A stretch of 7,954 nucleotides of DNA from Actinomycetes bacterium (GCA_023389095.1 JAEWFB010000620.1:1-7954); one strand, 5' to 3'. Positions 1 to 5,989 are shown, counted from the first letter of the stretch. Numbers and translations: made by a program. Notes: generated by a model from the sequence alone, not told the origin.

Positions 1-25
1 TGTGATTCCCTCGCAACGGTCGCAC

Positions 26-57
26 CGGCACGAGCGGCCGGCAGGCCGGACGTGCCG
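26..57. repeat. GC-rich stem-loop
   Basis: CGGCACG at 26-32 is the exact reverse complement of CGTGCCG at 51-57. The loop contains a further pair, CCGGC (38-42) and GCCGG (45-49), so the whole stretch can fold into a compact two-part stem. No T-run follows on either strand, so a classical intrinsic terminator is not supported. It could be a U-less terminator or simply a GC-rich coincidence. Confidence 0.3.
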
Positions 58-134
58 CGCCGGACGCTCCGGCGGACCCGACACTGGGTGAGCCGTCCTG
101 AGACCACGCTGAGAAAGTGGCCGCGACCTGGTGG

Positions 135-248
135 CTACGGCTGCGACGGATGCAGGGTGACGCCGACCAGGAGTGGCGCGAGCAGGTACGTGAGCAGCAC
201 GTAGGGCCACATGTGGCCCAGATCGCCGGGCTGCTGCGTCCGCCTCAC
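135..248 (-). CDS. Doubtful 37-residue hydrophobic small protein
   Basis: A GTG at 248-246 opens a 37-residue frame ending in TAG at 137-135. After a polar start (RRTQQPGDLGH), residues 14-31 form one hydrophobic stretch (WPYVLLTYLLAPLLVGV), which would suit a single membrane helix. An internal ATG at residue 13 is an alternative start. A G-rich stretch precedes the GTG but no well-spaced Shine-Dalgarno is seen. The frame runs through two abutting palindromes, which could equally explain its composition. It lies 126 nt downstream of the SDR stop on the same strand. I do not recognise it; it may be a small membrane protein, a remnant or chance. Confidence 0.22.
   Translation of the reverse strand: MRRTQQPGDLGHMWPYVLLTYLLAPLLVGVTLHPSQP
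187..219. promoter_or_regulatory. Two abutting palindromes
   Basis: Positions 187-203 read TACGTGAGCAGCACGTA, with perfect 6-bp arms around a 5-nt centre. Positions 204-219 read GGGCCACATGTGGCCC, a perfect 16-bp palindrome, with no base between the two. In DNA they could be paired dimer-binding sites. In RNA they would form two consecutive hairpins, which could act as a U-less terminator for the SDR transcript. No T-tract follows. The symmetry is seen directly; any function is inference. Confidence 0.35.
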
Positions 249-374
249 CCCCACTCGAGCGTGGGAAGCCAGCGATGGTGCGGGAACCGTGGTGCGATGC
301 AGCCGACCACGTCCGGACCGGGCCGGAGGCGCGACGCGTTGCCTTCCCGAGACGGTCTGACCTCGCCCAGCCGG

Positions 375-1118
375 TCAGTACACCGTCCAGCCGCCGTCGA
401 CGACCAGTGTCTGCCCCGTGACGTACGAGGACGCGTCGCTGCACAGGAACAGCAACGGTCCGTCGAGCTCCTCGATGCGGGCGGTGCGCCCGAGCGGCGA
501 GCGGGCGCTCAGCCACGCGACCAGGTCGGGGTCCTGCAGGTAGCCGTCGGTCGCGGCCGGGAAGAAGTGCGGGGCGATCGCGTTGACGCGCACGCCGCGA
601 CGGCCCCACTGCGCTGCGAGCTCTCGGGTCAGGGCGACGACCCCACCCTTGCTGGCCGCGTACCCGGCCAGCGGGTAGCGATCCAGGCTCGTGGTCGCGG
701 ACGGGGAGGCGACGTTGACGATCACGCCGCCGCCCTGGTCGAACATGTGCGGTGCGACCAGCTGCGAGAGCCCGAGGACGGCGACGAGGTTCGTGTCCAG
801 CAGGCTCGTGAAGCCCTCGATGTCCTCGTCCTCGGCGGCGCCGGAGTGGGCGACCCCTGCGTTGTTCACGAGGATGTCGATCCGGCCGTACCGGTCGACC
901 GCGGCAGCCACCAGCGCGGCTCGGTCCTCGGGATCACGGACGTCGCAGCGGACAGCAAGGGCATCGTGCAGGGTCGCGGCCAGCGCGAGGTCCCGCTCGT
1001 TCCTCCGGGACGCCAGGACGACGTGCGCGCCGGCAGCGTCCAGCGCCTTGGCGAACTGGGCGCCGAGGCCGGAGGACGTTCCCGTCACCACTGCCACGCG
1101 GCCCTCGAGGCTGGTCAT
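375..1118 (-). CDS. SDR family NAD(P)-dependent oxidoreductase
   Basis: This is a 247-residue classical short-chain dehydrogenase/reductase, the usual length, expected to be cytosolic and to interconvert an alcohol and a carbonyl using NAD(P)(H). The Rossmann cofactor motif TGTSSGLG is at 12-19, NNAG at 85-88, the structural Asn at 110, the catalytic Ser at 138 and YAASK at 153-157. The end carries the usual TGQTLVVDGGW. Arg38-Arg39 after the second strand suggest NADP(H) preference, by inference. The usual PG after the catalytic region is Pro183-His184 here, a mild oddity. The ATG at 1118 is preceded by GAGG only 2 nt away, a cramped ribosome site. The gene is divergent from the lipoprotein gene. 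Substrate cannot be told from sequence; many relatives are labelled 3-oxoacyl-ACP reductase or glucose dehydrogenase by default. Confidence 0.93.
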   Translation of the reverse strand: MTSLEGRVAVVTGTSSGLGAQFAKALDAAGAHVVLASRRNERDLALAATLHDALAVRCDVRDPEDRAALVAAAVDRYGRIDILVNNAGVAHSGAAEDEDIEGFTSLLDTNLVAVLGLSQLVAPHMFDQGGGVIVNVASPSATTSLDRYPLAGYAASKGGVVALTRELAAQWGRRGVRVNAIAPHFFPAATDGYLQDPDLVAWLSARSPLGRTARIEELDGPLLFLCSDASSYVTGQTLVVDGGWTVY

Positions 1119-1285
1119 GACCTCAGTCCGGTCGCAGGTGCTCGGAAAGCAGATCCACGCAGATCCACGGTGATGACGCTACCGCCGCGGGCCTCGCCCC
1201 GGCGAGCGACTCGACCGATGATCCCGCCGGCGAGGTCCCTGTCGTCGTGCCTCGGCAGGCGGGCAACGCTGGCATCATGCGTTGC
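1119..1285. promoter_or_regulatory. Divergent SDR/lipoprotein intergenic region
   Basis: This 167-bp spacer separates the two divergent starts and should hold both promoters. It contains a perfect 10-bp tandem repeat (1149-1168) and the inverted repeat CTCGCC-CC-GGCGAG (1193-1206). For the lipoprotein, CATCAT at 1273-1278 sits 7 nt before the ATG at 1286, a weak match to a leaderless -10 box. I find no convincing -35 element on either strand. Confidence 0.4.
1149..1168. repeat. Perfect 10-bp tandem repeat GCAGATCCAC x2
   Basis: GCAGATCCAC occurs at 1149-1158 and again at 1159-1168 with no gap. It lies 31-50 nt upstream of the SDR start codon, where a promoter or operator would sit. A 10-bp period places both copies on nearly the same DNA face, which would suit tandem binding of a regulator. 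Replication slippage is the simple alternative. Confidence 0.5.
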
Positions 1286-1720
1286 ATGAAGGCTGCTCGG
1301 CTCGTGGCGGTCATGGCGCTCCTTCCGCTGCTCGCTGCCTGCGCTGCCTCGACGTCGGGAGAGGACGCGTCCTGCGTCGGGCCCTACATCGACGACCAGG
1401 GTGCGGACGGCACGTACGAGGCGCCCGCGGCAACCGTCAGCCCGGGCGAGACCCTCACCCTCCATGGGCACTGGTACACCAGCACCTGCAACGACACGAA
1501 CCATGCGACCGCCGAGGTACGGCCTCTGCCTCCGGTCCGTCTCACCCTCACACTGCCCGGCGGCGCCACAAGGGATCTGGGCTCGATGACCCCTGCCGGT
1601 GATGAGCTCGGCTTCCAGGTCGATGTCCACGTGCCGTCGACGTCCAGGGCTGGCTCAGCCAGCGTCTCCGACGATCGAACGCCACCAGCCGTCTATCGTT
1701 TCACCGTAAGGGCCGCGTAG
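1286..1720 (+). CDS. Small secreted lipoprotein of unknown function
   Basis: From the ATG at 1286 the product is 144 residues. It begins with a textbook lipoprotein signal: Lys2 and Arg5, a hydrophobic core (LVAVMALLPLL) and the lipobox LAAC with Cys19, so it should be acylated and anchored outside the membrane. The mature part is Thr/Ser/Pro-rich and predicted to be largely beta strand; the phrase VSPGETLTLHGHWY looks like the opening of an Ig-like sandwich. Two further cysteines, after DAS and in STCND, could form a disulfide. An ATG at 1277 (adding Met-Arg-Cys) or 1247 is possible, but 1286 gives the cleanest signal peptide. No Shine-Dalgarno is visible. The gene is convergent with the aldo/keto reductase. 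I do not recognise the family. Confidence 0.75.
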   Translation: MKAARLVAVMALLPLLAACAASTSGEDASCVGPYIDDQGADGTYEAPAATVSPGETLTLHGHWYTSTCNDTNHATAEVRPLPPVRLTLTLPGGATRDLGSMTPAGDELGFQVDVHVPSTSRAGSASVSDDRTPPAVYRFTVRAA

Positions 1721-1726
1721 CCCGCA

Positions 1727-1755
1727 GGGCGCCAGCGGATGGGCCACCGGCGCTC
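1727..1755. terminator. Possible bidirectional stem between convergent genes
   Basis: GCGCC at 1729-1733 pairs with GGCGC at 1749-1753, extended by a G-U and a G-C pair at the base, around a 15-nt loop. It lies in the 70-bp gap between the convergent lipoprotein and aldo/keto reductase stop codons, where termination is needed for both. There is no T-run, and a competing stem (1736-1741 with 1766-1771) exists, so this is weak. Confidence 0.2.
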
Positions 1756-1790
1756 CCGCGGAAGGCATCCGGCCGGCGGGGTCGACGCCG

Positions 1791-2645
1791 CTACGCCCCG
1801 CTGTACACGGGGAAGGCACTGTGGTCTCCGTAGTCCCGGAAGTGCAGGGCCCGCAGCACGTCCATGTCCTCGTCGGAGATGACGAAGTCGACCTGGGCGT
1901 TGTCGCGCATGTGAACCGGGTTCGCCGTCTTCGGCAGGGAGACGGTCCCGAGCTGGAGGGTGTAGCGGATGCAGAGCTGCGGGACGGTCACGGAGTAGCG
2001 GTCCGCGATGGCTGCGACGTCGGCGCTGCTCAGGATCGCCCCGTGCGCGATCGGCGAATACGCCTCCACGAGAACGTCCTTGCTCTCGCAGTAGGCGAGG
2101 AGGTCGGCCGGGGTGTTCCCCACGTGCACGAGCAGCTGGTTCACCTGGGGCGTCACGGTGCAGGCCTGCAGGATGTTCTCGAGGTCGTGCTGCTGGAAGT
2201 TGGAGACGCCGATGGAGCGGAGCTTCCCTGCCGTGTAGGCGTCTTCGAGCGCGCGCCAGGCCTCGCGGTTGCCTTCGGCGTAGTCCCCGCCGCGGAAGTC
2301 GTTCCACGGCTGGGGGCTGTGGATCAGCATCAGGTCGATGTGGTCGAGTCCCAGGGTGGCGAGCGAACCGTCGATCGCCGCAGCCGCCTCGTCGTAGCTC
2401 TTGATCTCGGCCGCGAGCTTGGTGGACAGGAACAGCTCGTCGCGGGGGATGCCGCTGGAACGGACGCCTTCCCCCACGCCGCGCTCGTTGCCGTAGGCCT
2501 GGGCGGTGTCGATGTTGCGGTAGCCGGTCGCCACCGCGTCGGTGACTGCGCGGGCGGCCCGGTCGTCGTCGATGAACCACGTGCCGAGGCCGAGCCTGGG
2601 GATGGTGACGTCGTTGGAGAGGGTGTAGGTCTCGTTCAGGATCAT
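1791..2645 (-). CDS. Aldo/keto reductase
   Basis: A 284-residue aldo/keto reductase of the bacterial 2,5-diketo-gluconate-reductase-like group, a cytosolic TIM-barrel enzyme that reduces aldehydes or ketones with NADPH. The catalytic tetrad is complete: Asp46 (YRNIDTAQAYG), Tyr51, Lys76 (LSTKL) and His109 (LMLIHSPQP). IGVSNF is at 145-150, the QVNQ segment at 167-170, EAYSPI at 194-199 and the NADPH-binding LPKTANPVHMRDN at 237-249. The family's usual PKS..R pattern is altered to PKT with a His. GGAAG lies about 9-11 nt before the ATG, an acceptable ribosome site. It is last in the minus-strand cluster, 69 nt after the cupin. In this setting it may reduce a reactive carbonyl made or spared by the upstream enzymes; that is inference. 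Substrate is unknown. Confidence 0.93.
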   Translation of the reverse strand: MILNETYTLSNDVTIPRLGLGTWFIDDDRAARAVTDAVATGYRNIDTAQAYGNERGVGEGVRSSGIPRDELFLSTKLAAEIKSYDEAAAAIDGSLATLGLDHIDLMLIHSPQPWNDFRGGDYAEGNREAWRALEDAYTAGKLRSIGVSNFQQHDLENILQACTVTPQVNQLLVHVGNTPADLLAYCESKDVLVEAYSPIAHGAILSSADVAAIADRYSVTVPQLCIRYTLQLGTVSLPKTANPVHMRDNAQVDFVISDEDMDVLRALHFRDYGDHSAFPVYSGA

Positions 2646-2714
2646 GGGTCTGTTCTTCCGTCGTTCTTCGCTGTGTGCGCGCGGTGGGCATCCCGCGGGT
2701 GCGTGGTGTTCGGT

Positions 2715-3122
2715 TCAGGCGCCGTACTCGGCGTCGGTGACGTGGTCGAGCCAGGTCACGACCTGGCCTGAGTCATCGGCCTCCTGGAGGGCGACGTGGG
2801 CCATGAACCGGTCGGGGGTGGCGCCGTGCCAGTGCTCCTCGCCCGGCTCGATGTAGACGACGTCGCCGGGGCGGATCTCCTGGACGGCGCTCTCACCGTC
2901 GTGGCCGCGGCGCGCGACGTAGCCGATGCCGTCGGTGACGTACAGCGTCTGGCCCTTGGGGTGGTGGTGCCAGGCGGTGCGGGCGCCGGGCGTGAACCGG
3001 ACGTGTGCGCAGCCGACGGCGGACTGGTCGTCGGGGTTGCGGATGCCGTCGATGTAGACGGTTCCGGTGAACCAGTCGGCGGGGCCGGTGGCCGTCTGGC
3101 CGCCGCTCTGGGTGAACTTCAT
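2715..3122 (-). CDS. Cupin-domain protein, hydroxynitrile-lyase-like type
   Basis: This 135-residue protein is a single small cupin barrel. The first cupin motif is GARTAWHHHPKGQTLYVTDG, giving His52, His54 and Gln58; the second is RPGDVVYIEPGEEHWHGA, giving His97. A His-x-His-x3-Gln plus His set, instead of the common Glu, matches the Mn-binding site known from the Granulicella cupin (R)-hydroxynitrile lyase, and the HWHGATP segment is also typical of those cupins. Most relatives are uncharacterised, so lyase activity is not claimed; a metal-dependent role on a small carbonyl or quinone compound is plausible. The ATG at 3122 has AGGAG five bases upstream (3128-3132), a strong ribosome site. 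It lies between the ABM-like gene and the aldo/keto reductase in the same direction, probably cotranscribed. Confidence 0.9.
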   Translation of the reverse strand: MKFTQSGGQTATGPADWFTGTVYIDGIRNPDDQSAVGCAHVRFTPGARTAWHHHPKGQTLYVTDGIGYVARRGHDGESAVQEIRPGDVVYIEPGEEHWHGATPDRFMAHVALQEADDSGQVVTWLDHVTDAEYGA

Positions 3123-3185
3123 GGTGTCTCCTGTGGTGCTTCTCGGGTGGTCGGTGATGGTGGTCTCGTCGGGGCGCGGTACCCG

Positions 3186-3502
3186 TCAGGTGGTCGGTGC
3201 CAACGGGCGGCCGTGGTGCACCGTCAGGTCCTCGGCCAGCAGGCCGCCCAGCTCGTCGCCGAAGAGGGCTCGGACAGCGGGCTGGCGCTGGTGGGCGGAC
3301 AGCGCGCGCTGCGAGGCCCAGGTCTCGACGAGGACGAGGGAGCCGTCCGGCTCCTCGTAGAGGTCGTAGGCGAGCGCCCCTGGCTCGGCGCGGGTCGGCT
3401 GCACCAGCGCCATGAGCGAGGCGCGCAACACCGCGGCCTTCTCGGTCGAGGTTTCAGGTGGCAGATGACGGTGATGCTCTCGCGCACGGTGCCGGTCCCC
3501 AT
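3186..3502 (-). pseudogene. ABM-fold putative quinol monooxygenase, frameshifted
   Basis: The ATG at 3502 opens MGTGTVRESITVICHLK, a normal first strand for the antibiotic biosynthesis monooxygenase (ABM/YgiN-like) fold. The frame then loses sense. The rest of the domain (STEKAAVLRASL, then TRAEPGALAYDLYEE, then LVLVETWAS and LSAHQRQPAVRALF) continues in the -1 frame to the TGA at 3188-3186. The 317-nt span is one base short of a whole number of codons; one extra base near 3448-3452 would restore HLKPSTEKAAVL and a 105-residue protein, the normal family size. ABM enzymes are small dimers that oxidise quinols or polyketide aromatics, often without cofactor. AAGGAG lies 6 nt before the start. 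It follows the exporter by 17 nt. The cause may be a recent mutation, a sequencing error or, less likely, programmed slippage. Confidence 0.82.
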
Positions 3503-3508
3503 GTCCTG

Positions 3509-3514
3509 CTCCTT
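3509..3514 (-). promoter_or_regulatory. Ribosome binding site AAGGAG for the ABM gene
   Basis: On the minus strand AAGGAG lies 6 nt before the ATG at 3502, inside the 17-nt gap after the exporter stop codon. It fixes the ABM start, and so shows that the N-terminal strand and the rest of the domain are in different frames. Confidence 0.75.
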
Positions 3515-3519
3515 GCCGC

Positions 3520-4962
3520 TCACGCGGCTGCTCCTGCCATGGACGCGTCCCGGTTCGCCGTGGGCCGGTCGGCGGTGGGGTGGTGGCGGACGGGCCGGAG
3601 GGCGGTCGCGACGGCGGCGGTGAGCAGGGCCACCCCGCCGGCGGTGAGGAGGCTGGCGCGCAGCCCTGCCAGGAAGGCGCCGTGGGCCAGGAGCGCCCCG
3701 AAGACCGCGACGGCGAGCGCGCCGCCGACCTGGCGGCTGGTGTTGAACACGCCGGAGGCCACACCACCGCGGTCGGCAGGGACGCTGTCCAGCAGGATCG
3801 CGGTGGTCGGAGGCATGACCAGCGGGCCGGCCAGGCCGACGAGGACCATCAGGGCGCCCAGGACCGGCAGCGGTGTCGTGGCGGTGATGAACGCGAGCGT
3901 GGCGAGGCCGATCACCATCGAGACGAGCCCGGCCACGATGACCACGCGTCCGCCGAGGCGCTGCACGATCCGCGGCCCGAACGGGGTGAGCACCAGCCCG
4001 ACCAGCATCATCGGCAGGAACACCACGCCGGTGCCCAGCGGGGAGAGGCCCCGGACCTGCTGGAGGTAGAGGCTCAGCACGAAGGGCAGGCCGTAGTAGC
4101 CGACCATGAACGCGAACCCGATGACCAACGGCGTGGCGGCGTTCCGGCCCTGGAACAGGCCCAGGGGGACCATCGGGTGCGCCACCCGCGTCCGACTGAC
4201 GAGGAACGCGACGATCCCGACCACGGCGGTCCCGAGCGCGAGCAGGACGCGCAGGTCGGCGAACCCGCGAGCGCCGGCCTCGATGACGCCGAACGTGAGG
4301 CCGCCCATCGCCAGGACGCCGGTCAGCTGTCCGACCCAGTCGAACGGGGCGCGGTGGCGGCGTGTGGTGGCGGTACGGGCGATGAGGAGCAGGGCGAGCG
4401 CCCCGACAGGGACGTTGACGAGGAAGATCAGCCGCCAGCTCGCGAGGCTGAGCAGGCCGCCCAGGACCGGCCCGGCGGAGGACGCGACCGCGCCGCCCAT
4501 CGCCCACAGCGCGACCGCGCGCGCCCGCTGGACGGGATTCGGGAAGGCATGCCCGATCAGGGCCATCGAGGCCGGCATCATCGCCGCGGCGGCCGCGCCC
4601 TGCACGAACCGCGCCGCGACCAGGAACCCCAGGCTGGGAGCGGCGCCGCAGGCGGCGGAGGCGAGGACGAACAGCACCATGCCGTAGGTCAGCGACTTCC
4701 GGGCGCCGGCCCGGTCGGCGAGCGAGCCCGCCGACAGGAGCAGCGCGGCGAACATCAGCGTGTAGCCGTCCACGACCCACTGCAGCCCCGCGATCCCGCC
4801 GCCCAGCTCGGTGCGGATCCGGGGCAGCGCGACGTTGACGATGACGGCATCGAGGGTGATGACGAAGAAGACCAGGGTCGCCGCCACCAGCGCCGTGGTG
4901 GACCGAGACCCTGCGCCGGTCGTCGGCGGTGAGGCGGGGGCGGTGGGGGAAGTGCTGGGCAT
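3520..4962 (-). CDS. MFS exporter, DHA2 (EmrB/QacA, 14-helix) type
   Basis: This 480-residue membrane protein has the length and pattern of 14-helix drug:H+ antiporters. Motif D1 (LDAVIVNVALPRIRTEL) is at 37-53 with Asp38 in helix 1. Motif A (GSLADRAGARKSL) is at 79-91, a motif-B-like RFVQG at 118-122, and the antiporter motif C (AGPVLGG) at 163-169, followed by WRLIFLVNVPVG. It should pump a hydrophobic compound out of the cell using proton flow; the methylenomycin-resistance exporters belong to this family. I chose the ATG at 4962. A longer frame upstream adds 57 Arg-rich residues that overlap the divergent regulator start, which is unlikely. GGAG lies only 2 nt before the ATG, a poor spacing. 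It is first in the cluster and divergent from the MmyB-like regulator, which probably controls it. Confidence 0.92.
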   Translation of the reverse strand: MPSTSPTAPASPPTTGAGSRSTTALVAATLVFFVITLDAVIVNVALPRIRTELGGGIAGLQWVVDGYTLMFAALLLSAGSLADRAGARKSLTYGMVLFVLASAACGAAPSLGFLVAARFVQGAAAAAMMPASMALIGHAFPNPVQRARAVALWAMGGAVASSAGPVLGGLLSLASWRLIFLVNVPVGALALLLIARTATTRRHRAPFDWVGQLTGVLAMGGLTFGVIEAGARGFADLRVLLALGTAVVGIVAFLVSRTRVAHPMVPLGLFQGRNAATPLVIGFAFMVGYYGLPFVLSLYLQQVRGLSPLGTGVVFLPMMLVGLVLTPFGPRIVQRLGGRVVIVAGLVSMVIGLATLAFITATTPLPVLGALMVLVGLAGPLVMPPTTAILLDSVPADRGGVASGVFNTSRQVGGALAVAVFGALLAHGAFLAGLRASLLTAGGVALLTAAVATALRPVRHHPTADRPTANRDASMAGAAA

Positions 4963-5011
4963 GTCTCCATGCAAGCCGGGTTCAGAGGCCCGAAACAGGT
5001 TGCGTTCATCC

Positions 5012-5028
5012 GGGTCACGACGCGACCC
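5012..5028. promoter_or_regulatory. Candidate operator, 17-bp near-palindrome
   Basis: GGGTCACGACGCGACCC is symmetric about position 5020 with a single mismatched pair (5017 with 5023); the outer GGGTC/GACCC arms are perfect. Its centre is 55-58 bp from both divergent start codons (4962 and 5075), virtually the midpoint of the 112-bp spacer. That is a natural place for a dimeric regulator to control both directions. Assignment to the MmyB-like protein is inference. Confidence 0.45.
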
Positions 5029-5061
5029 CCCACGCGCCGCTCCAGAGCCCGCGAGCCGCCG

Positions 5062-5067
5062 TAGCGT
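5062..5067 (+). promoter_or_regulatory. -10 box TAGCGT of a leaderless promoter
   Basis: TAGCGT fits the actinobacterial TANNNT -10 pattern and ends 7 nt before the GTG at 5075, so transcription could begin at or next to the start codon. No clear -35 hexamer lies 17-18 nt upstream. The absence of a well-spaced Shine-Dalgarno (GGAAG is only 2 nt from the GTG) agrees with a leaderless message. Confidence 0.5.
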
Positions 5068-5074
5068 GGAAGCC

Positions 5075-5989
5075 GTGAGCAGGAGAAGCGAAGAGGCACG
5101 GGACTTCCTCGTCAGCCGCCGCGCCAAGATCACGCCCGAACAGGTGGGCCTTCGTCACTACGGCGGCCGGCGCCGGGTCCCGGGGCTGCGCCGCGAGGAG
5201 GTGGCCCTGCTCGCCGGCGTCTCGGTCGACCACTACACGCGTCTGGAGAAGGGCAACCTCTCCGGCGTCTCTGACAGCGTCCTCGACGCGGTCGCCGGCG
5301 CCCTGCAGCTGACCGAGGCCGAGCGGATCTACCTCTTCGACCTCGCCCGTTCGGCCAACGCCGCGAGCACCCGACGCGATCGTCCCCCGGCCGCGACCAT
5401 CCACCCCTCGCTGCAACGCGTCCTCGACGCGATGACCGGCGCGGCGGCGTTCGTGCGCAACGGACGCCTCGACATCCTCGCCACCAACCTGCTCGGTCGG
5501 GCCCTCTACGCGCCGGTGTTCGACAGCCCCACCCGCCCCACCCCCGTCTCACCGCCGAACATCGCGCGGTTCCACTTCCTCGACCCCGAGGGCCCCGGCT
5601 TCTTCCCCGATCTCGACGGCTCGGAGAACACGGCCGTGCAGCTGCTGCGCGCGGAGGCCGGGCGCCGCCCCCACGACAAGCAGCTGACCGACCTCGTCGG
5701 CGAGCTGTGCACCCGCAGCGACAACTTCGCCCGACGCTGGGCCGACCACGACGTCCGCAGCCACCGCACCGGTCTCAAGCGGTTCCGTCACCCCGTCGTC
5801 GGCGAGCTCGCCGTCGCCTTCGACGCGATGGACCTGCCTGCCGACCCCGGCCTGACCATGACGGTCTACACCACCGAACCCGGCTCCCCGGACGACGAAC
5901 GCATGCGCCTCCTGGCCACCTGGGCCGCGACCGAGCTCGCGCCCGCGATCTCGGCGGCGCCGGTCGACGACCCCGCATCGCACACCTGA
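5075..5989 (+). CDS. MmyB/MltR-like XRE-family transcriptional regulator
   Basis: From the GTG at 5075 the protein has 304 residues, close to the family norm. Residues 10-90 are the helix-turn-helix domain, with the family signature VPGLRREEVALLAGVS at 35-50 and DHYTRLEKG at 52-60. From about 108 onward is the MmyB-like ligand-binding domain (PAS-like), with WADHDVRSHRTGLKRF at 222-237, HPVVGELAV at 239-247 and the closing DPGLTMTVYTTEPGSP. Structures of this domain type are known to hold fatty-acid-like ligands. The frame is open for 88 codons upstream, but that part lacks family similarity and overlaps the exporter. A GTG at 5066 is a near alternative. It is divergent from the exporter-ABM-cupin-reductase cluster and probably controls it in response to a hydrophobic ligand. 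No autoregulation data can be read from the sequence. Confidence 0.93.
   Translation: MSRRSEEARDFLVSRRAKITPEQVGLRHYGGRRRVPGLRREEVALLAGVSVDHYTRLEKGNLSGVSDSVLDAVAGALQLTEAERIYLFDLARSANAASTRRDRPPAATIHPSLQRVLDAMTGAAAFVRNGRLDILATNLLGRALYAPVFDSPTRPTPVSPPNIARFHFLDPEGPGFFPDLDGSENTAVQLLRAEAGRRPHDKQLTDLVGELCTRSDNFARRWADHDVRSHRTGLKRFRHPVVGELAVAFDAMDLPADPGLTMTVYTTEPGSPDDERMRLLATWAATELAPAISAAPVDDPASHT

Larger units (their letters stand above)
1..374. other. Left flank without a convincing gene
   Basis: No reading frame here has a recognisable domain or a start with a good ribosome binding site. A long plus-strand frame beginning near 117 continues antisense through the SDR gene; it is rich in Arg, Gly, Asp and Val with no domain, so it looks like a shadow. 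What the stretch does hold is secondary structure: a GC-rich hairpin at 26-57, two abutting palindromes at 187-219, and a 37-codon minus-strand ORF overlapping those palindromes. It lies downstream of the SDR stop codon, so some of the structure could serve transcription termination. The neighbouring gene to the left is outside the window. Confidence 0.5.

Noticed and set aside
117..1289. 390-codon plus-strand frame antisense to the SDR gene
   Set aside because: Its product is rich in Arg, Gly, Asp and Val with no domain or hydrophobic pattern, and the opposite strand encodes a complete SDR. High-GC DNA commonly leaves such antisense frames open.
1693..2691. 332-codon minus-strand frame overlapping the aldo/keto reductase
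   Set aside because: It is a +1/-1 shadow dominated by Arg, Pro and His; the reductase frame holds the full catalytic tetrad.
3445..3460. Programmed -1 frameshift in the ABM gene
   Set aside because: The direction (-1) is right, but CTGAAACCT lacks a proper X XXY YYZ slippery heptamer and I see no strong downstream pseudoknot. A one-base deletion or sequence error is simpler.
3580..4932. 450-codon plus-strand frame antisense to the exporter gene
   Set aside because: The product is a low-complexity mix of Asp, Glu, Gln, Arg, Gly and His, which is what the reverse complement of hydrophobic membrane codons gives. The exporter on the minus strand has all the expected motifs.
4979..5016. GTTCA-like direct repeats upstream of the exporter
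   Set aside because: The copies (GGTTCA, CGTTCA, GGTCA) are short, unequal and irregularly spaced, so they are no better than chance.
4963..5133. 57-residue N-terminal extension of the exporter
   Set aside because: The extension is Arg- and Ser-rich, would overlap the regulator start and promoter, and is not expected in DHA2 exporters; the ATG at 4962 gives a normal length.
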